From assembly GCF_025024155.1 (NCBI RefSeq), contig NW_026251743.1, positions 1 to 64,000 on the forward strand: a stretch of 64,000 nucleotides of DNA, given 5' to 3'. Below, in pieces: positions 44,035 to 55,752 of this stretch. The notes below the pieces were generated by a model, which did no database searches, was not told the DNA's origin, and was given only the letters and a program-made list of their open reading frames with translations. Position 1 is the first letter of the stretch; each line of letters begins with the position of its first letter. The stretch is from Gamsiella multidivaricata (Eukaryota; Mortierellomycota; Mortierellomycetes; Mortierellales; Mortierellaceae). Made by a program: the position numbers and the translations under genes.

Positions 44035-47000
44035 TCATTCCTTAGCGGACCACCCCATATCCTCATTATAACGAATGACCTCCTGAACTGTTAGTCGGTC
44101 TGTTGTGCTCCAGTGTGCAGAGCTCGTCCTCGGCCGGAGTCGGTTTGGTTTAACCGGGAAGATCTCTCCCATATCGAGCACAGGCAACGGCCCAAAGATA
44201 TCCTCAGGATTCAATTGGCTTTGACGATGCATGGCCTTTTCCAGTTCACTCCACTCTGCCCAGGCTGGTATTTCTAAATGCCTATCTCTCTTTCCATCCC
44301 TGGACTCATCTCCATCATCTTCGCTCTCGCTTATAATCTCAGGTAAAAGAGTCCTTTCGTGGTGGGAGCGCCGTCGGGTTTGACTCTGTGCCTATGCATA
44401 TAAGCAGAACGAAATGGATAGAAAGCTATGAGTAAAGACGCGTTCGCCCAGATGACAATATACAGTTCTAAGAGGAACAATAAAAAAAAAAAAAAAAAAA
44501 AAAAAAACTTACCCACGAGGGTATCGGGGGCGGACGCATAGGCGCAGGAACCACGAAAGGATTATCGCTTTGATTGAAGTCATTCAACTGCTTATTCGAT
44601 GTCGTCGACTCTTCCGTCTGCAGCTCCCGCGTTTGCGATTCTTGGGTTCGCGATGCTCTCAGGAGGCCATTAGTTAACGATTTGGCTGTGGATGATGTCG
44701 ACTGTTGCGCTGCGAGGATCGAAACCAGAGTCGAAGTCATGGTCGTTCCTGACGTACTTGATGTTGATAAGGTCTGCATAGACGCAGACGATGTTGTGCT
44801 GGTTTTGGAGGTAACATCCGGTGTGAGCTCGCGCAATTTTATATCACGCTTCGTATCCTTTTTCGGAGAGGTCGGTGTGCCCGCCCTTGCAATACCAGAG
44901 AGGGCGAGCGATCTGGCGGTGAGGGTGCTGTCCTGGAGTACGGTCCGCGTAGGTTTCTTAAGCAATAACGTCGATTTCGAGATCAGGAACGGTTTGCGCG
45001 TTAACGCTGACTGGCTTTCGGACCGTGCCAGACTGCTCTCTGTGGGTCTCGTCAGGGGTAACGGGGCTCTTGGAGCTCCTTGACGCCACATGTTCAATGA
45101 CGCGGATGATGGCACCGCTGAATTTGTCTGGGCTGCTACGGCCTGTGTCGTTGGCTGAGAATCCTTGGATAAGCCGATTATCCCTGGTCTAGCAGCCCTG
45201 CCCGTCGTGTTGGTTAGAGACGACTGCGGTTGGCTCGATGCACTGATCCCTGATGTTGGGGCCGGGGGCGCCATAAGCGGCAGCGTTGTTGTCATCTTCA
45301 ACAGCCGTGATGTTGGTGGTTGTGGTTGGGAGCCGGTTGTTTGGGTTACGGGTTTCCGTTGACCGATGGTGCGTTTCTCAGGCAAGGTGGTGCCGACTCG
45401 CGATCTGGAAATAGGCTGATGGTCGACTAAAAACGCAGAACCTGTCCCTGCAGAACCGGAGGTGATAGAATGAGAATCCTTCTGTGCAGCTGGTTTGGTT
45501 TCCGCAATGGTGTTCGACCCTGAGCGCGGCGCGATATCGGAATCCTGGGGCTTCAACATCGAGTTGATTCTAGTTTCGCTTGAATGGTCGATGCCCCGCC
45601 GTGAGAGATCTCTGTCGGTAGTATGCGAACCTGGCAGTCCTGCTGCACGTTCGTCCTGATCACTTCGTCTGCCCAACATCACACTGTTTCCGTTGCGATC
45701 AACACTGTCCAGAATAGAGCTAAGACTGAGAACGCTCCCTTGGGTATTTGGAGTATGAGGTACCTCTCGCGGCGCCCGAGAGTTTGTTCCGCTTGACTTT
45801 GACGATCTGGCTCCATCGACAGTGTTGGATTCAGCCCCGTGTTGATCAGTGTCGTTGAAACGTACAGGTGCCGTGGAATCCTGGAAAGGTGAGCTCCTGG
45901 GCCGTCTATAATCCGCTTGGTAGATTTCGACATCTTGGTCGACGTTCATGCCGGAGCTGACCGAAGGACCCCTGGTGAGACGAGGTGTTGAGATATAGGG
46001 GCTGTTTCTTGATCTAATAGAACTTGACCTTGACAGGGGTGATACCAATGTCATGGAATCCCGTGCTCTTGATCCTGGTGTCGCTTGGGTTTGAGCTACC
46101 CTATCCTGCTTGACCGCATTTTCGGAATAGGATGGATCAGTGTAAGCGATGGCTGATAGCCTGAATGGTGATGCCTTCGGCGGTAGATATGCTGCATCTT
46201 TCCTACTAATCGAAATCAGTCGGTATGACTCCTCGTCCTTGGACCGTAGCGGCTCTAATGGGATGACACTATTATTTGATGCGAGGCCCCTCCTGGTAAT
46301 GCCACGGCGTGTCCCTTCACGTTGTTCTCCCATGAGCTCGCTGGCTTTCTTCCGTGCAGTCCTCATGATTCGCATGGCTCTCCTGGTTGCCGCTGAGGCA
46401 TCCACCCTCAGGCGCGTGCGTTTTGGTGTTATTCGATGCCGTTCATGCGGTGAACGTGGGCTGCGTAGTGGCGAGAATAACCTGGGCGTCTTGGGACTCT
46501 TCGGCTGAAACTGCCCAGATCTGGTTTTTGAACGAGACCGACGATTGAGCTGATGCGACATGTTTGGTGAATCTATGGCAGTCTCCTGTATAGGGCTACT
46601 AGCGCGTGGAGTGTTGGTGGCGGCGTAGGGGGTGCTGGCTTCATGATCTTGGTGCACGTATTGCTCGATCATGGTCCTATTATGAGCGCCATCCGTAAAA
46701 GACTGGTGTGATCCTGTCTGTCGTTCCTGTCTATCGTTGCTAGTATGTTGCTCCTCATCACCATATCCCGACGCGTGGCTATCGTGAAAATGGCGTAGAT
46801 GATTTGATGAATAGATTGCACGCATATGCGAAAAGTCGGTGTCTTTTAGCACCCCTTTCAGTACTGAAGGGCTTGCGAGTCAAGTTTTAAAAGCATACTG
46901 CATTACCTATAGGTCGAGAGGTTCAGCTGCTCCGCCTCAGTCTGTGGCCTGTTTTGATTGGCAGCGTAGACACATCCCTGGTAGTAGTTCTCGAGCCACT

Positions 47001-47136
47001 CAAAGCTGTCGTTGCATAACCGCTCAAACTCGCTCATTCGTGCCTCTTTGAGCTTCTCAATCTTGCGCCGCTGAACCACAGGCCATGGCCGTGTTGAGGG
47101 AAAGTCTGAGGGTGTTGCCCTGCGCTTTTTATCCAT
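44035..47136 (-). CDS. INCENP / Sli15 / Pic1, chromosomal passenger complex scaffold
   Basis: Exons 47136-46907, 46778-44513 and 44391-44035 (minus), 950 residues. The N-terminus (VVQRRKIEKLKEARMSEFERL...FEWLENYYQ) resembles the INCENP N-terminal helix that binds Survivin and Borealin. A long Ser/Thr/Arg-rich disordered middle follows. The last exon holds the IN-box: IPAWAEWSELEKAM, NPEDIFGPLP, LDMGEIF and RPRTSSAHW, where the TSS motif is the Aurora B site that completes kinase activation. Function: localises and activates Aurora/Ipl1 at centromeres and spindle midzone. Intron 2 has 26 T right after its GTAAGT donor. The first intron acceptor was chosen to keep phase. Start lies 364 bp from the divergent NudC gene. 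Confidence 0.9.
44482..44507. repeat. 26-base A/T homopolymer inside INCENP intron 2
   Basis: Uninterrupted A run on the plus strand, i.e. a T run starting at the donor on the transcribed strand. Confidence 0.95.
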
Positions 47137-47500
47137 GCTGGTAGAGCCAATGGCGAAGCTAGACCGGCAGTTTGTCGAGGTAGACGGTCTCCAGTGGCGA
47201 GGCCAGGATGTCCTGATTGTCGCAAGAAGAGGGTGTGTGGAGAGAGGGGAGGTGGGAGATGAGTATAAAAGGAACAATGGTGCGGTGGTTAGTTAGTGCC
47301 TGGACCAAAGGCAGCGCGACGGTCAACAAACACAGCGGGGAAGTCAAAGTCACCTGCTTAAGGGCGAGATATTCAGTCGATCCGAAGAGGGCGAAGTAAA
47401 GTTTTTTTGTTCACGCAACTTCTTTTTTTTTTTCTCTGTCCTTCCATCAATCTCCATTCGCCGTTTTCGCTCATCACACAACCCCATCTTGACCACCGAT
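47137..47500. promoter_or_regulatory. bidirectional promoter, INCENP / NudC
   Basis: 364 bp between divergent starts; a T run at 47402-47434 and a CT-rich leader precede NudC. No TATA element seen. Confidence 0.6.
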
Positions 47501-48607
47501 ATGTCAACGCAAAAGGAATACGACAGCATGACTGAGGAAGAGCGCGCTGTCTTCGATGCTGCTGCCCGTAAGAAGGAGGAAGAGGAGCAAGCAGGTAAAG
47601 TGAAAGTAAATGACGCGCAGATACCAGCGGCGTAGGGCCATTCAAGGTCGCTTACAAACGCTCGATATTGAACCCTATTGAACAACCAAAACCCTCGTAG
47701 CCCTCCCCTACAAGTGGAAGCAGACCCTGGGCGATGTGTCCGTGTCTGTTGAGGTCCCCAAGGGTACTCGTAGCAAGGACCTCGTCGTGGATATCAAGAA
47801 GAAGTCGTTGAAGGTCGGCCTGAAGGGTCAGACGCCCATTATCGATGTAAGAACTGGGGTCAGAGCCAAAGACACAAACGAATTAGAACGCGATTTTCAG
47901 TTTCATTCAAGAGAAAACCAAAGTAATCTTTCTTTCTTTCTTTCTTTCTTACTTTGTGTACAACCTATGTATATTTAGGGCGTATTGTTCAAGGATATCA
48001 AGGTGGACGATTCAACCTGGACTTTGGACAGCCAAAAGGAGGTCAACATTCATCTGGAAAAGTACAAGGGTACCGAGTGGTGGAAGTGTGTCATTGAAGG
48101 ACACCCCGAAATCGATACTACAAAGGTCGTCCCCGAAAACTCAAAGCTGAGCGACCTGGATGGCGAAACAAGGGGCATGGTCGAAAAGATGATGGTACGC
48201 GCCGCGTCTTTCTGCACAGCGCGGATGTCTTCAACCACTCTGCAGTCATTTTTGACGCGCTTCTGATTTCATCTCCGCTCTGAACTCATTATAGTTTGAT
48301 CAGAGACAAAAGGCGGCAGGCAAGCCTACCAGCGATGATCTGAAGAAGGCTGAGGCGCTCAAGAGGTTCCAGGCACAGGTAAAGCAATTTATTTGGTCTC
48401 TTTCTAGGGGACATTGCTCCGTTCTCTAACCTAATCTCCCCTTGTTCTTCGCATTCCACAGCACCCAGAAATGGATTTCAGGTAATACCCCGGGCTGCAA
48501 TGAACGGCCCTCGAGATATGAGCAATGAAAATCTGTCCGCTCTCATCTAACATCTCTTCAATTCAACTCAATACATAGCAACGCCAAGATGGGATAAACG
48601 AAGAACC
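47501..48607 (+). CDS. nudC: NudC, nuclear distribution protein with CS (p23-like) domain
   Basis: Six exons: 47501-47594, 47701-47846, 47979-48194, 48295-48378, 48462-48481 (20 nt), 48589-48607 (19 nt); 192 residues, close to the short fungal NudC length rather than the 330-residue animal form. The CS domain starts [17 protein letters not shown] and runs through [35 protein letters not shown] to [20 protein letters not shown]. The tail [18 protein letters not shown]...HPEMDFSNAKMG is the conserved NudC ending. NudC is an Hsp90 co-chaperone stabilising dynein/LIS1 components for nuclear migration. The final three residues before the stop depend on two micro-exons. Confidence 0.95.
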
Positions 48608-49050
48608 GACTGGATAAGGCCTGCGAGTCTTGACCAAGAAGAGCAACAAAACATTGAAATAAACGATTGGTTATCGCTACACATGGAGCATCGAACAGCA
48701 TATCATGATATGGTATTGAGCTTCATTTTGTGAGGTTATTATTACGAGTACAACAAATATTAGGGGCAGATGCCGAGTAAGCAAATATGCAGACAAAAAG
48801 GCAAGCAAGGTCCTGAAGTACAATGAATGTAAAAGGAATTAGACCGTCGAGGACAACGGGTATAGATTAGGTCATAAAAGCGCGTTGAATAGAAAGAGGA
48901 GCTGGCTGTGAAATATCGATTCTAGTAACCCGGACAGCTTGGAAGCAGCGAGTCCTCCAAGAAATAGGTACATGACACCAGAGCCTTAACCAAATGACAG
49001 CGATGAGGATGATAATAATAATAATAAGGGTCGAGCAATAAGCGCATACT
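48608..49050. other. convergent 3' region of NudC and CK1
   Basis: 443 bp, AT-rich, with an ATAATA repeat at 49010-49028. No gene seen. Confidence 0.5.
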
Positions 49051-51402
49051 TCATCTACGACACGTGCTGCAGGTAATGATGCCGATCAACCTGTCCCAGA
49101 ATCCCCGCTTCTTCTGGCTTCCTTCGCCGTTCTGACCATCTTCGGCCCGGAGATTTCCATTGTTGGGCGCCGCACGGTTGTACGCGTGGTCGCGAAGCAA
49201 ATCCTGATCGGTTGTTCCAGCTGGCTGACCACGCGAAGTGCTCTGCTTGTGCTTCAGTCTGGAGTTACTATGCATCAGTGCTGCGGGTTGCTGCGGTTTG
49301 CCTTGCTGTCGTGGCGGCTGTCCCGGCACATGGACATCTCGGGACCCATGGCGGTCATGATGACCTGATGGATGCAGAGGATTAGACGAGTACTGCTGTG
49401 ATGCACTCGGCAAGTGACCGTTGTCGCCATAGATAGATGTCTATTAAAAAGGAAGAGTAGCGAAAGCACAGTTGAGATGGTTAACAACTCGAAGGCGACA
49501 ACACTTTGTCATACCATGCAAACAATGTATGGTCGAAACTTACGTCCATCTCGGATTCCCAGCCCTTGCCATTGTTCAAAAGCATCCAGTCGTAAATCCC
49601 ATCCTCAACTTCGTTCATGCTCTTCAGCGCCTTTGTGAACAGGTCTCTCAAAAAGTCGTAGTCGGGTGTCTCCTCGAACGATAGCTTTCGAACATAGTTG
49701 AGGTAAATACCAAATTCCTCTATCGAATGGTTGAACAGGGAGACAAAACAGGGTCAGATTCTTTCAAAAAGATCAAGTACTTACAATGGAATAGAATTTA
49801 TATCGAGTAAACTGTCCACATACCAGGGAATCCTTCGCAAAGCTCCTTGATCGGCGTCGATTGTTTCTTCTCACCGATCTTTTCGTACTTTTGCTTGTTG
49901 GTTGCTGCCTTCAAACCTTGCCAGGGGAGACCGCCTCTCAAAAAGTACATAAAAACGTGGCCCATGGCTTCCAAATCATCGCGTCGTGATTGTTCTGTTT
50001 TAAATGGAGGAAGACGTCAGTAAAGACAGCAATTCGAGTTTGGCAAAATGAGATTGGGAAAGAATAAGGACACGAACCTCGGCCCAAGTGCGTGTTGATG
50101 CTCATGTATCTGGCTGTTCCGCTCAAACTCTTTCGCTCGCGGTAAGGTATATGCTGCTTTGTCTTGGGGTCGCGATACTGCTTTGCCATGCCAAAGTCGA
50201 CGACATGCACAAGATTGGCGTTCTTAGTGTGGGGCTTGCCAATCAAAAAGTTATCCGGTTTGATATCTCTGTAGATCAGATTCTTTTCGTGGATGGTTTG
50301 GATACGGTACAGCTAGAAACATAGCATATTTATCAGCAATAACGGCAAGAAGAAAGAATATCAGCATTGGTTTGATTTTTTTTTTTTTTGGGGGGGGGGG
50401 GGGGGGGAAAACAAGATAACATGGCGAGGTAGCAGAAAAAAGCGATGCCGCACCATTTGCTTGGCCAACATGACGACGGTCTTGATCGTGAATTTGCGCC
50501 CACACATATCAAAGAGATCTTCGAGAGACGGCCCCAAGAGGTCGATGCACAGGATGTTATGCAGACCCTCCTGGCCAAAGTAATAGGCATTGGGAATACC
50601 CGCTGATGACAGGCAGAAGGGTCCAGGCAAGAGAACTGCAGGTTAGCATATGGCGTTTATTACCCATATTGATCCTTGGTATAGTGTCATTCGTCAATTG
50701 CCCGTAAACACCTCAAGTTGACCCGAAACAAAACCAGAGAAACGCACAACCCAGCATTGCTTTCAAGCTGTGTCTTTTTTTTTATCTCATTACAAGCACA
50801 TACACATACACATACACATACATATACACATACACATACATATACACATACACGGACAAGCAAAAATAAAACAAGGCAAAACAACAATAAATAAACATGC
50901 ATGAAAAAAGGAAATACATATTGTGGTCTCCGGTGGTCGGGCATTGGTGCCTTCCTTGTCTCTGATGGCTCGGGATATAACAACGGGAATGGAAAAAAAG
51001 ATGAACGGCTACTTACTCGATCCGGCGAGGATTTTGTATGTCCTGTACTCGTCACGAAGCTGTGGGGCATCGCTCTTTCTTGGCTCGAACTTGATGGCGA
51101 CCTGCTGGTTATTCAACAGGTTGATGCCTGTGGGAACAAAGGAGGGATTATAAGCGCAAGGTTCATCTCTGGCTGTCACAGGGTTGGGTGATGAAGTCAG
51201 AGCGGTACATGAACCGATCCTGAGGATTCCTGCAGGTGCTGATCGGAAAAAAAGAAAGAAAGAGCGGGAGAGAGAGAAGAAAAGAAAAAGACTTGCCTTC
51301 GTAAATGATACCGAAGCTGCCCTCGCCAATCTTCTTGCCCACCCGATAGTGGACGCCGACCACATTGGAGGAGGAATGAGTGCTGTGTGAGCTGCTACTC
51401 AT
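49051..51402 (-). CDS. casein kinase I, Yck/Cki1-type
   Basis: Seven exons on the minus strand: 51402-51297, 51127-51017, 50602-50454, 50312-50078, 49994-49824, 49719-49544, 49440-49051; 445 residues. Kinase motifs: [35 protein letters not shown] (catalytic Asp138), DFGMAK (Asp161) and the CK1-specific [15 protein letters not shown] plus LPWQGLKA. The C-terminal tail is Gln/His/Pro-rich and ends [10 protein letters not shown]. The two cysteines near the end resemble the palmitoylated cysteines of plasma-membrane Yck kinases, though not the terminal CC pair, so membrane attachment is an inference. Intron 1 uses a GC donor (GAAG|GCAAGT). Intron 3 contains adjacent T and G homopolymers. Confidence 0.95.
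50390..50407. repeat. poly(G) run of 18 next to poly(T)
   Basis: Inside CK1 intron 3: a T run directly followed by 18 G on the plus strand. Confidence 0.9.
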
Positions 51403-51516
51403 TCTGCTAAGTTGGTCAGGACGATAGAAGAGACAGACTTTTGGTTAGCCGCCAATGAGGGTGCAATATGGGAAATATACGCTGCTGGAAAGCGGTGATC
51501 CAGAGAATTATTACAG

Positions 51517-51517
<1 letters not shown>

Positions 51518-51553
<36 letters not shown>
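51518..51553. repeat. (CTGTTG)n repeat
   Basis: About six CTGTTG units in the leader of CK1. Confidence 0.9.
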
Positions 51554-52620
51554 TGGGTGTGCTACGTGTGTTTATTTAAGAGAGGAGCGGTGCAGGGATT
51601 GCTGTTGAGATGCAGTGGTATCCGGGGGAGAGAGAGCGGAGAGAATGACGACGAGTGGGTGGGGGGGGGGGGGGGGGGGAGAAGAAAGATAAAAATTTAG
51701 GCGAGTCCAGGAAAGAGAAAAAAAAAGAAAAAAAGGAAAAGGATGTGCAGACAAGACAAGACAAGACAGGATAGGACAGGACAGGACAAGACAGCCAAAA
51801 GCGTGGATAAACAAAACGTGCTGATAGACAGATGGATGGATGGGGCGATGGCGGTGCTTCCCCTCTCGACTCGACCTCTTCTGCACTCTCTAGTCCTTTC
51901 TGCAGGTTTATGCCCAAAAAAAAAAAAAAAAAAAACACACACACATACAATGGTCCTCAGATAGCTGCTGCTGTCTACTGCCCTAAGCATCCCCCACCCC
52001 ACCCCCGTCTGCCAAGGACAAGACGAGTGCGTCACTATGGTATGCTCAAGCTAGACACACCCATCTAAAATACAACAAATACAACAAATGCAACAAATAC
52101 AATAGAAGCAACATACACAGCCAGAAACAGGCTGTTGTGCGATGCGATGTGTGGGGCAATAAGGGGGGAAGGAGGGAGAAGTGCATGGGTTTGAGGTCTG
52201 TGTGTGGGGCTCCAGTGCCAGACGGGAGGGGGGATATGAGGGAGGGGAAGGGTGTGTGTTTGGGTTTCCTCCAATAGGAGGAAGCGATGTTCGAAAGAGT
52301 GATAAAGTAGGAAGTGTGAGGGAAAAGGCGCGTCAAGCAGGGACAGAAGGATCAATGACGAGGAGGGAAAAAGGATGCGCGAGGGAGATGCGGGGCTGGT
52401 GCTGGTGCTGGTGAAGGCAAAGTGGATCGGAGAGTTGGTGTACGGTGTGTGCTTTTTTATTTCTCTTCCTTGCAACACATGGTGCAATGGGGTGCAACCA
52501 TGGGGGATGTATAGTAGGATGAGAATCTGGAGGGTGCGAGTACCTTTAAAGAGGAGCGAGAGAAGCGCGCGGGGAAGAAAAAGAGGAGGAGAGAGAGAGA
52601 GAGAGAGAGGGAGGGAGAGG

Positions 52621-52736
52621 ATGCGTGTGTGGGTGTGATGTATGTGTGTATGTGTGTATGTGTGTATGTGAGCGTGTGTATGTGTGAGTATGTGTAGGTG
52701 AGTATGTGTGTGTGAGTATGTGTATGTGTGTGTAGA
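52621..52736. repeat. GT/ATGTGTGT low-complexity tract
   Basis: Imperfect alternation of GT, GTAT and GTGA units over about 115 bp, on the plus strand. Confidence 0.9.
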
Positions 52737-53564
52737 TGTCTGATGGAGGAGAATGAGAAGAGAGAAAGAGAAAGAGATGACTCTTTGGATCCGAAGACAA
52801 GGGAGAAATAACGTTTTTTTCTCTTTCTCAAGCGCAGATAGTCAGAAGAAGTAAAAGATCCCCCTCCTCCCGTTGGATGCTCTTCCCCGTGACCGCTCAT
52901 TCCCCCCCTGAGATGGATGGGATGGGATGGGATAACACACGACAGCACACTGTGTCGAATCAAAAGTCTATCAGGGTTACACAAGGCGCCGTGCGACCAA
53001 ACCATCGCAGATAGACTATTTCCTTCCTTTGTCCAAGTGTGCGCCTCTTTCCCATCCAGACACCCGCGTCCTGCACCGTGCACCTCAAGTCCATTCCATT
53101 GTATCTCTTTCCTCCTTTCTCGGCCCATGCCTAGCAGCTTTCTACGAGAGTGGACTGGGGGCGAGTGAGGCAAATGTCGGATGGAGCAAAGGAGATGTTC
53201 CTAAAAGTCAATCGAGACCATCCCAAGGGCCGAACGGAGACAAATCACTCGTTGGACCTGTATATATAGGTGCTAGCAGACTGACTGCCTCGGTCTTGGC
53301 TGCAGGTCCGAACCGAGATTTGTTCCATCTCACTCTTGTCAGCACCGGTCCGCTGCGCAAGGTTGCTGTAGTACCCTCCATATCCACCACTGGCACTAAT
53401 CTGAGCGGAACAATTTTGTCGCTCATCCGGGGTGAGACAGACGCGTTTAATCCGCGCGTTGCTACGTCGTCTTTGTCCACTAGTTAACCGCTTGAAGTTT
53501 TTTTTTCCTAGGAAGAATCTCGTTTACTTTTATCACATATCCTCTTCCTAATCCCTTAACCACT

Positions 53565-53568
<4 letters not shown>

Positions 53569-53603
<35 letters not shown>

Positions 53604-53613
53604 CTCTCTCTCT
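53569..53613. repeat. (CT)n microsatellite
   Basis: About 20 CT units, slightly interrupted by TTTC, in the leader of the GH17 gene. Confidence 0.95.
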
Positions 53614-53722
53614 ATTCGGCGCTCATTCCTCCCACTCGGGTATCCATCCTCGTTCGTATCTTTCGATTACCCACGACTGACTGTCTCCACTCAAGCGCCA
53701 GACGCAAATCACACTGAATTCC

Positions 53723-55752
53723 ATGGATCACGATCACTACCAGCAGCAGCAGCAACAACAGCAACGAGAGGAGCAACAACCACACCAACAGGAGAAACAG
53801 CAGCAAGAGTACTTGAATGAATCAATGCCATCTTACGCTCAACCCAATGATCAATCTAGCGGTCAATCTAGTGGTCAGCCCAGTGGTCAACCCAGTGAAT
53901 GTAATCCGTATGAATCAGAACACCTCGCCTCGGAGCAACATATTCGAGATCAACAACATATGCAACTTCCAGTAGAGGGCCATTCCTATCAATATATCCA
54001 GCAACCTACCCATCAACACCTTCAACAGCGTTCTCCAAAACAGACTCCCTGCGTACAACAGCAGCTCCAGCAATACCATAATCAAACACCACGCACTATC
54101 GAGTACATCAATCCTGTAGTAGCCCAAGTCCACCCAACCCTGATCCGCGACTCATCCGAGCCCTCCTTGGTGTACGCGTCGGTCCAAAATGACGGCTCCA
54201 ATTCTGCCTCATTGAGTACTGCGGCAGAGCCTCCAGTCATAGCAGGCGCATCCACCGGTAGCTGCGACTCTTCTATACTTGGATCCATCTTCAAACAAAA
54301 GTATCGCCGACGTGCCTCCTCCGTTTTTGGCTGGGACTCTGATGATGATTATGAACTAGATATTGCCGCCGCTAAAGCCGCCGCCCCCGAATCCGTCAAC
54401 CACCCTCTTAACAATGAAAAGAGTCCCTGGCTGCGAAACGAGAATCGGAAACGGAAGAAGGTTCAGAAATGTGTCTGTCTAGGAGTTATTCTAGTCTTTG
54501 TAGCCTTCGTCATCGTTCTATTGTTCTGCTTCAAGGAGGAGATCTTCCGCACGCTACCCAAAGGCGAACGTCCAAGGAAGGGCTTTGATGGACCACCGCG
54601 GCCGATCGAGGAGGTGTACGCTGTCAACAAGACCATCACTCCGGATCCTCGCCTTGGCAAGGTTTTCTACGGGATCGACTACACTCCTGGAGGTGCCCAG
54701 GAACCAGACTGCTCGGTTAACCTCGGCAATGTAATTGAGGACATGAAGTTGCTGTCGCAGTTAACCAGTCGCGTCCGAATGTACGGCTTGGGTTGCCACC
54801 AGACTGAGGCAGTCCTGAAGGCCATGGATTATTTGGGACTGCTAGACATGCAGATCATCGTGACCCTCTGGGTTGACTCTAACCGCACCTACTGGGAACA
54901 GCAACAGAACATCTTTTGGAGCCTCATCGACAACGACCTGACAAAGGATACCGGTTACGTCGGTGCAAGCGATTTGAATCAACAAGACCCCAAAGCGGCC
55001 GCTTCCGCAAAGATTTCCAAGGTGGTATCGAGGATCATTGGTATATCCGTCGGTAATGAAGTCCTGTTCCGTAACGAGGATAAGAATAACGTTAACGAAC
55101 AGGTTCCTGCGTCGGTACTGGAGGGCTACATCAATTCTATCCGGCAGGGCCTTGCATCGAGGGCGAATGCAGCTACACCGTCTCCCAATTCTGATGTGGT
55201 AGCGTTGGGTCAACACTTGGCCCGAATTCCAGTGTTCTCGTCGGATCTGGGCCGTAATGCGGACCAAATTGTGAACAGCGTTGACTGGGTGATGTCGAAC
55301 ATTCATCCCTTCTTTGCCTACACAGCTGTCAATCAGGCTGCGACCTGGGCATTTACGAACTTTAAGAACGAGACCGTGAAAGTAGCCGCAGGAAAATCCG
55401 CAGTGATCTCGGAGATCGGATGGCCAAGTGGGCCTTCCACTGCAAACTTGGGTAAGGAGTCCAAAAAAAAAAAAAAAAAGTCAATTGGGGTTTTTTGTTG
55501 GCGACCAATCAAATAGGATCTGTTTTTTTTAACCGCGGCATTCTATTGGATATAGGACCTGCTGTGCCTTCAATCCAGAATCTGCAGACATTTCTCGACA
55601 CTTGGGTCTGTCAGGCCAACAAACGCAACATTCCATACTTTTACTTTGAGGCCTTTGATGAACCCTGGAAGCGCGTCCAAAATCCTCGTGAGGCCCAGTG
55701 GGGCATCATGACCCCCGACAGGCAGCTGAAGGTCACCATTCCAACCTGCTAG
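53723..55752 (+). CDS. type II membrane GH17 endo-beta-1,3-glucanase-like protein
   Basis: Exons 53723-55451 and 55556-55752, 641 residues. The N-terminus is cytosolic, Gln/His-rich and disordered, with a short SGQ-repeat. A single helix (about 251-272, VCLGVILVFVAFVIVLLFCF) acts as signal anchor, placing the rest outside. The extracellular domain begins VFYGIDYTPGGAQ and follows GH17: SRVRMYGLGCHQTEAVL, ISVGNEVLFR with acid/base Glu446, and VISEIGWPSGP with nucleophile Glu564, then YFYFEAFDEPWK. Such enzymes cut or remodel cell-wall beta-1,3-glucan. The 104-bp intron lies just after the nucleophile motif. Family assignment is strong; hydrolase versus transglycosylase cannot be decided. Confidence 0.93.

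Larger units (their letters stand above)
51403..53722. promoter_or_regulatory. 2.3-kb divergent upstream region of CK1 and GH17 gene
   Basis: Filled with simple repeats: CTGTTG hexamers (51518-51553), 19 G (51661-51679), GT-rich (52621-52736), CT (53569-53613), A runs. A TATATATA element at 53261-53268, some 450 bp before the GH17 start, may be its core promoter. Open frames here follow repeat composition; none supported. Confidence 0.55.

Noticed and set aside
53029..53487. 152-codon plus-strand frame upstream of the GH17 gene
   Set aside because: Spans the presumed TATA element and has no family motif; treated as promoter DNA.
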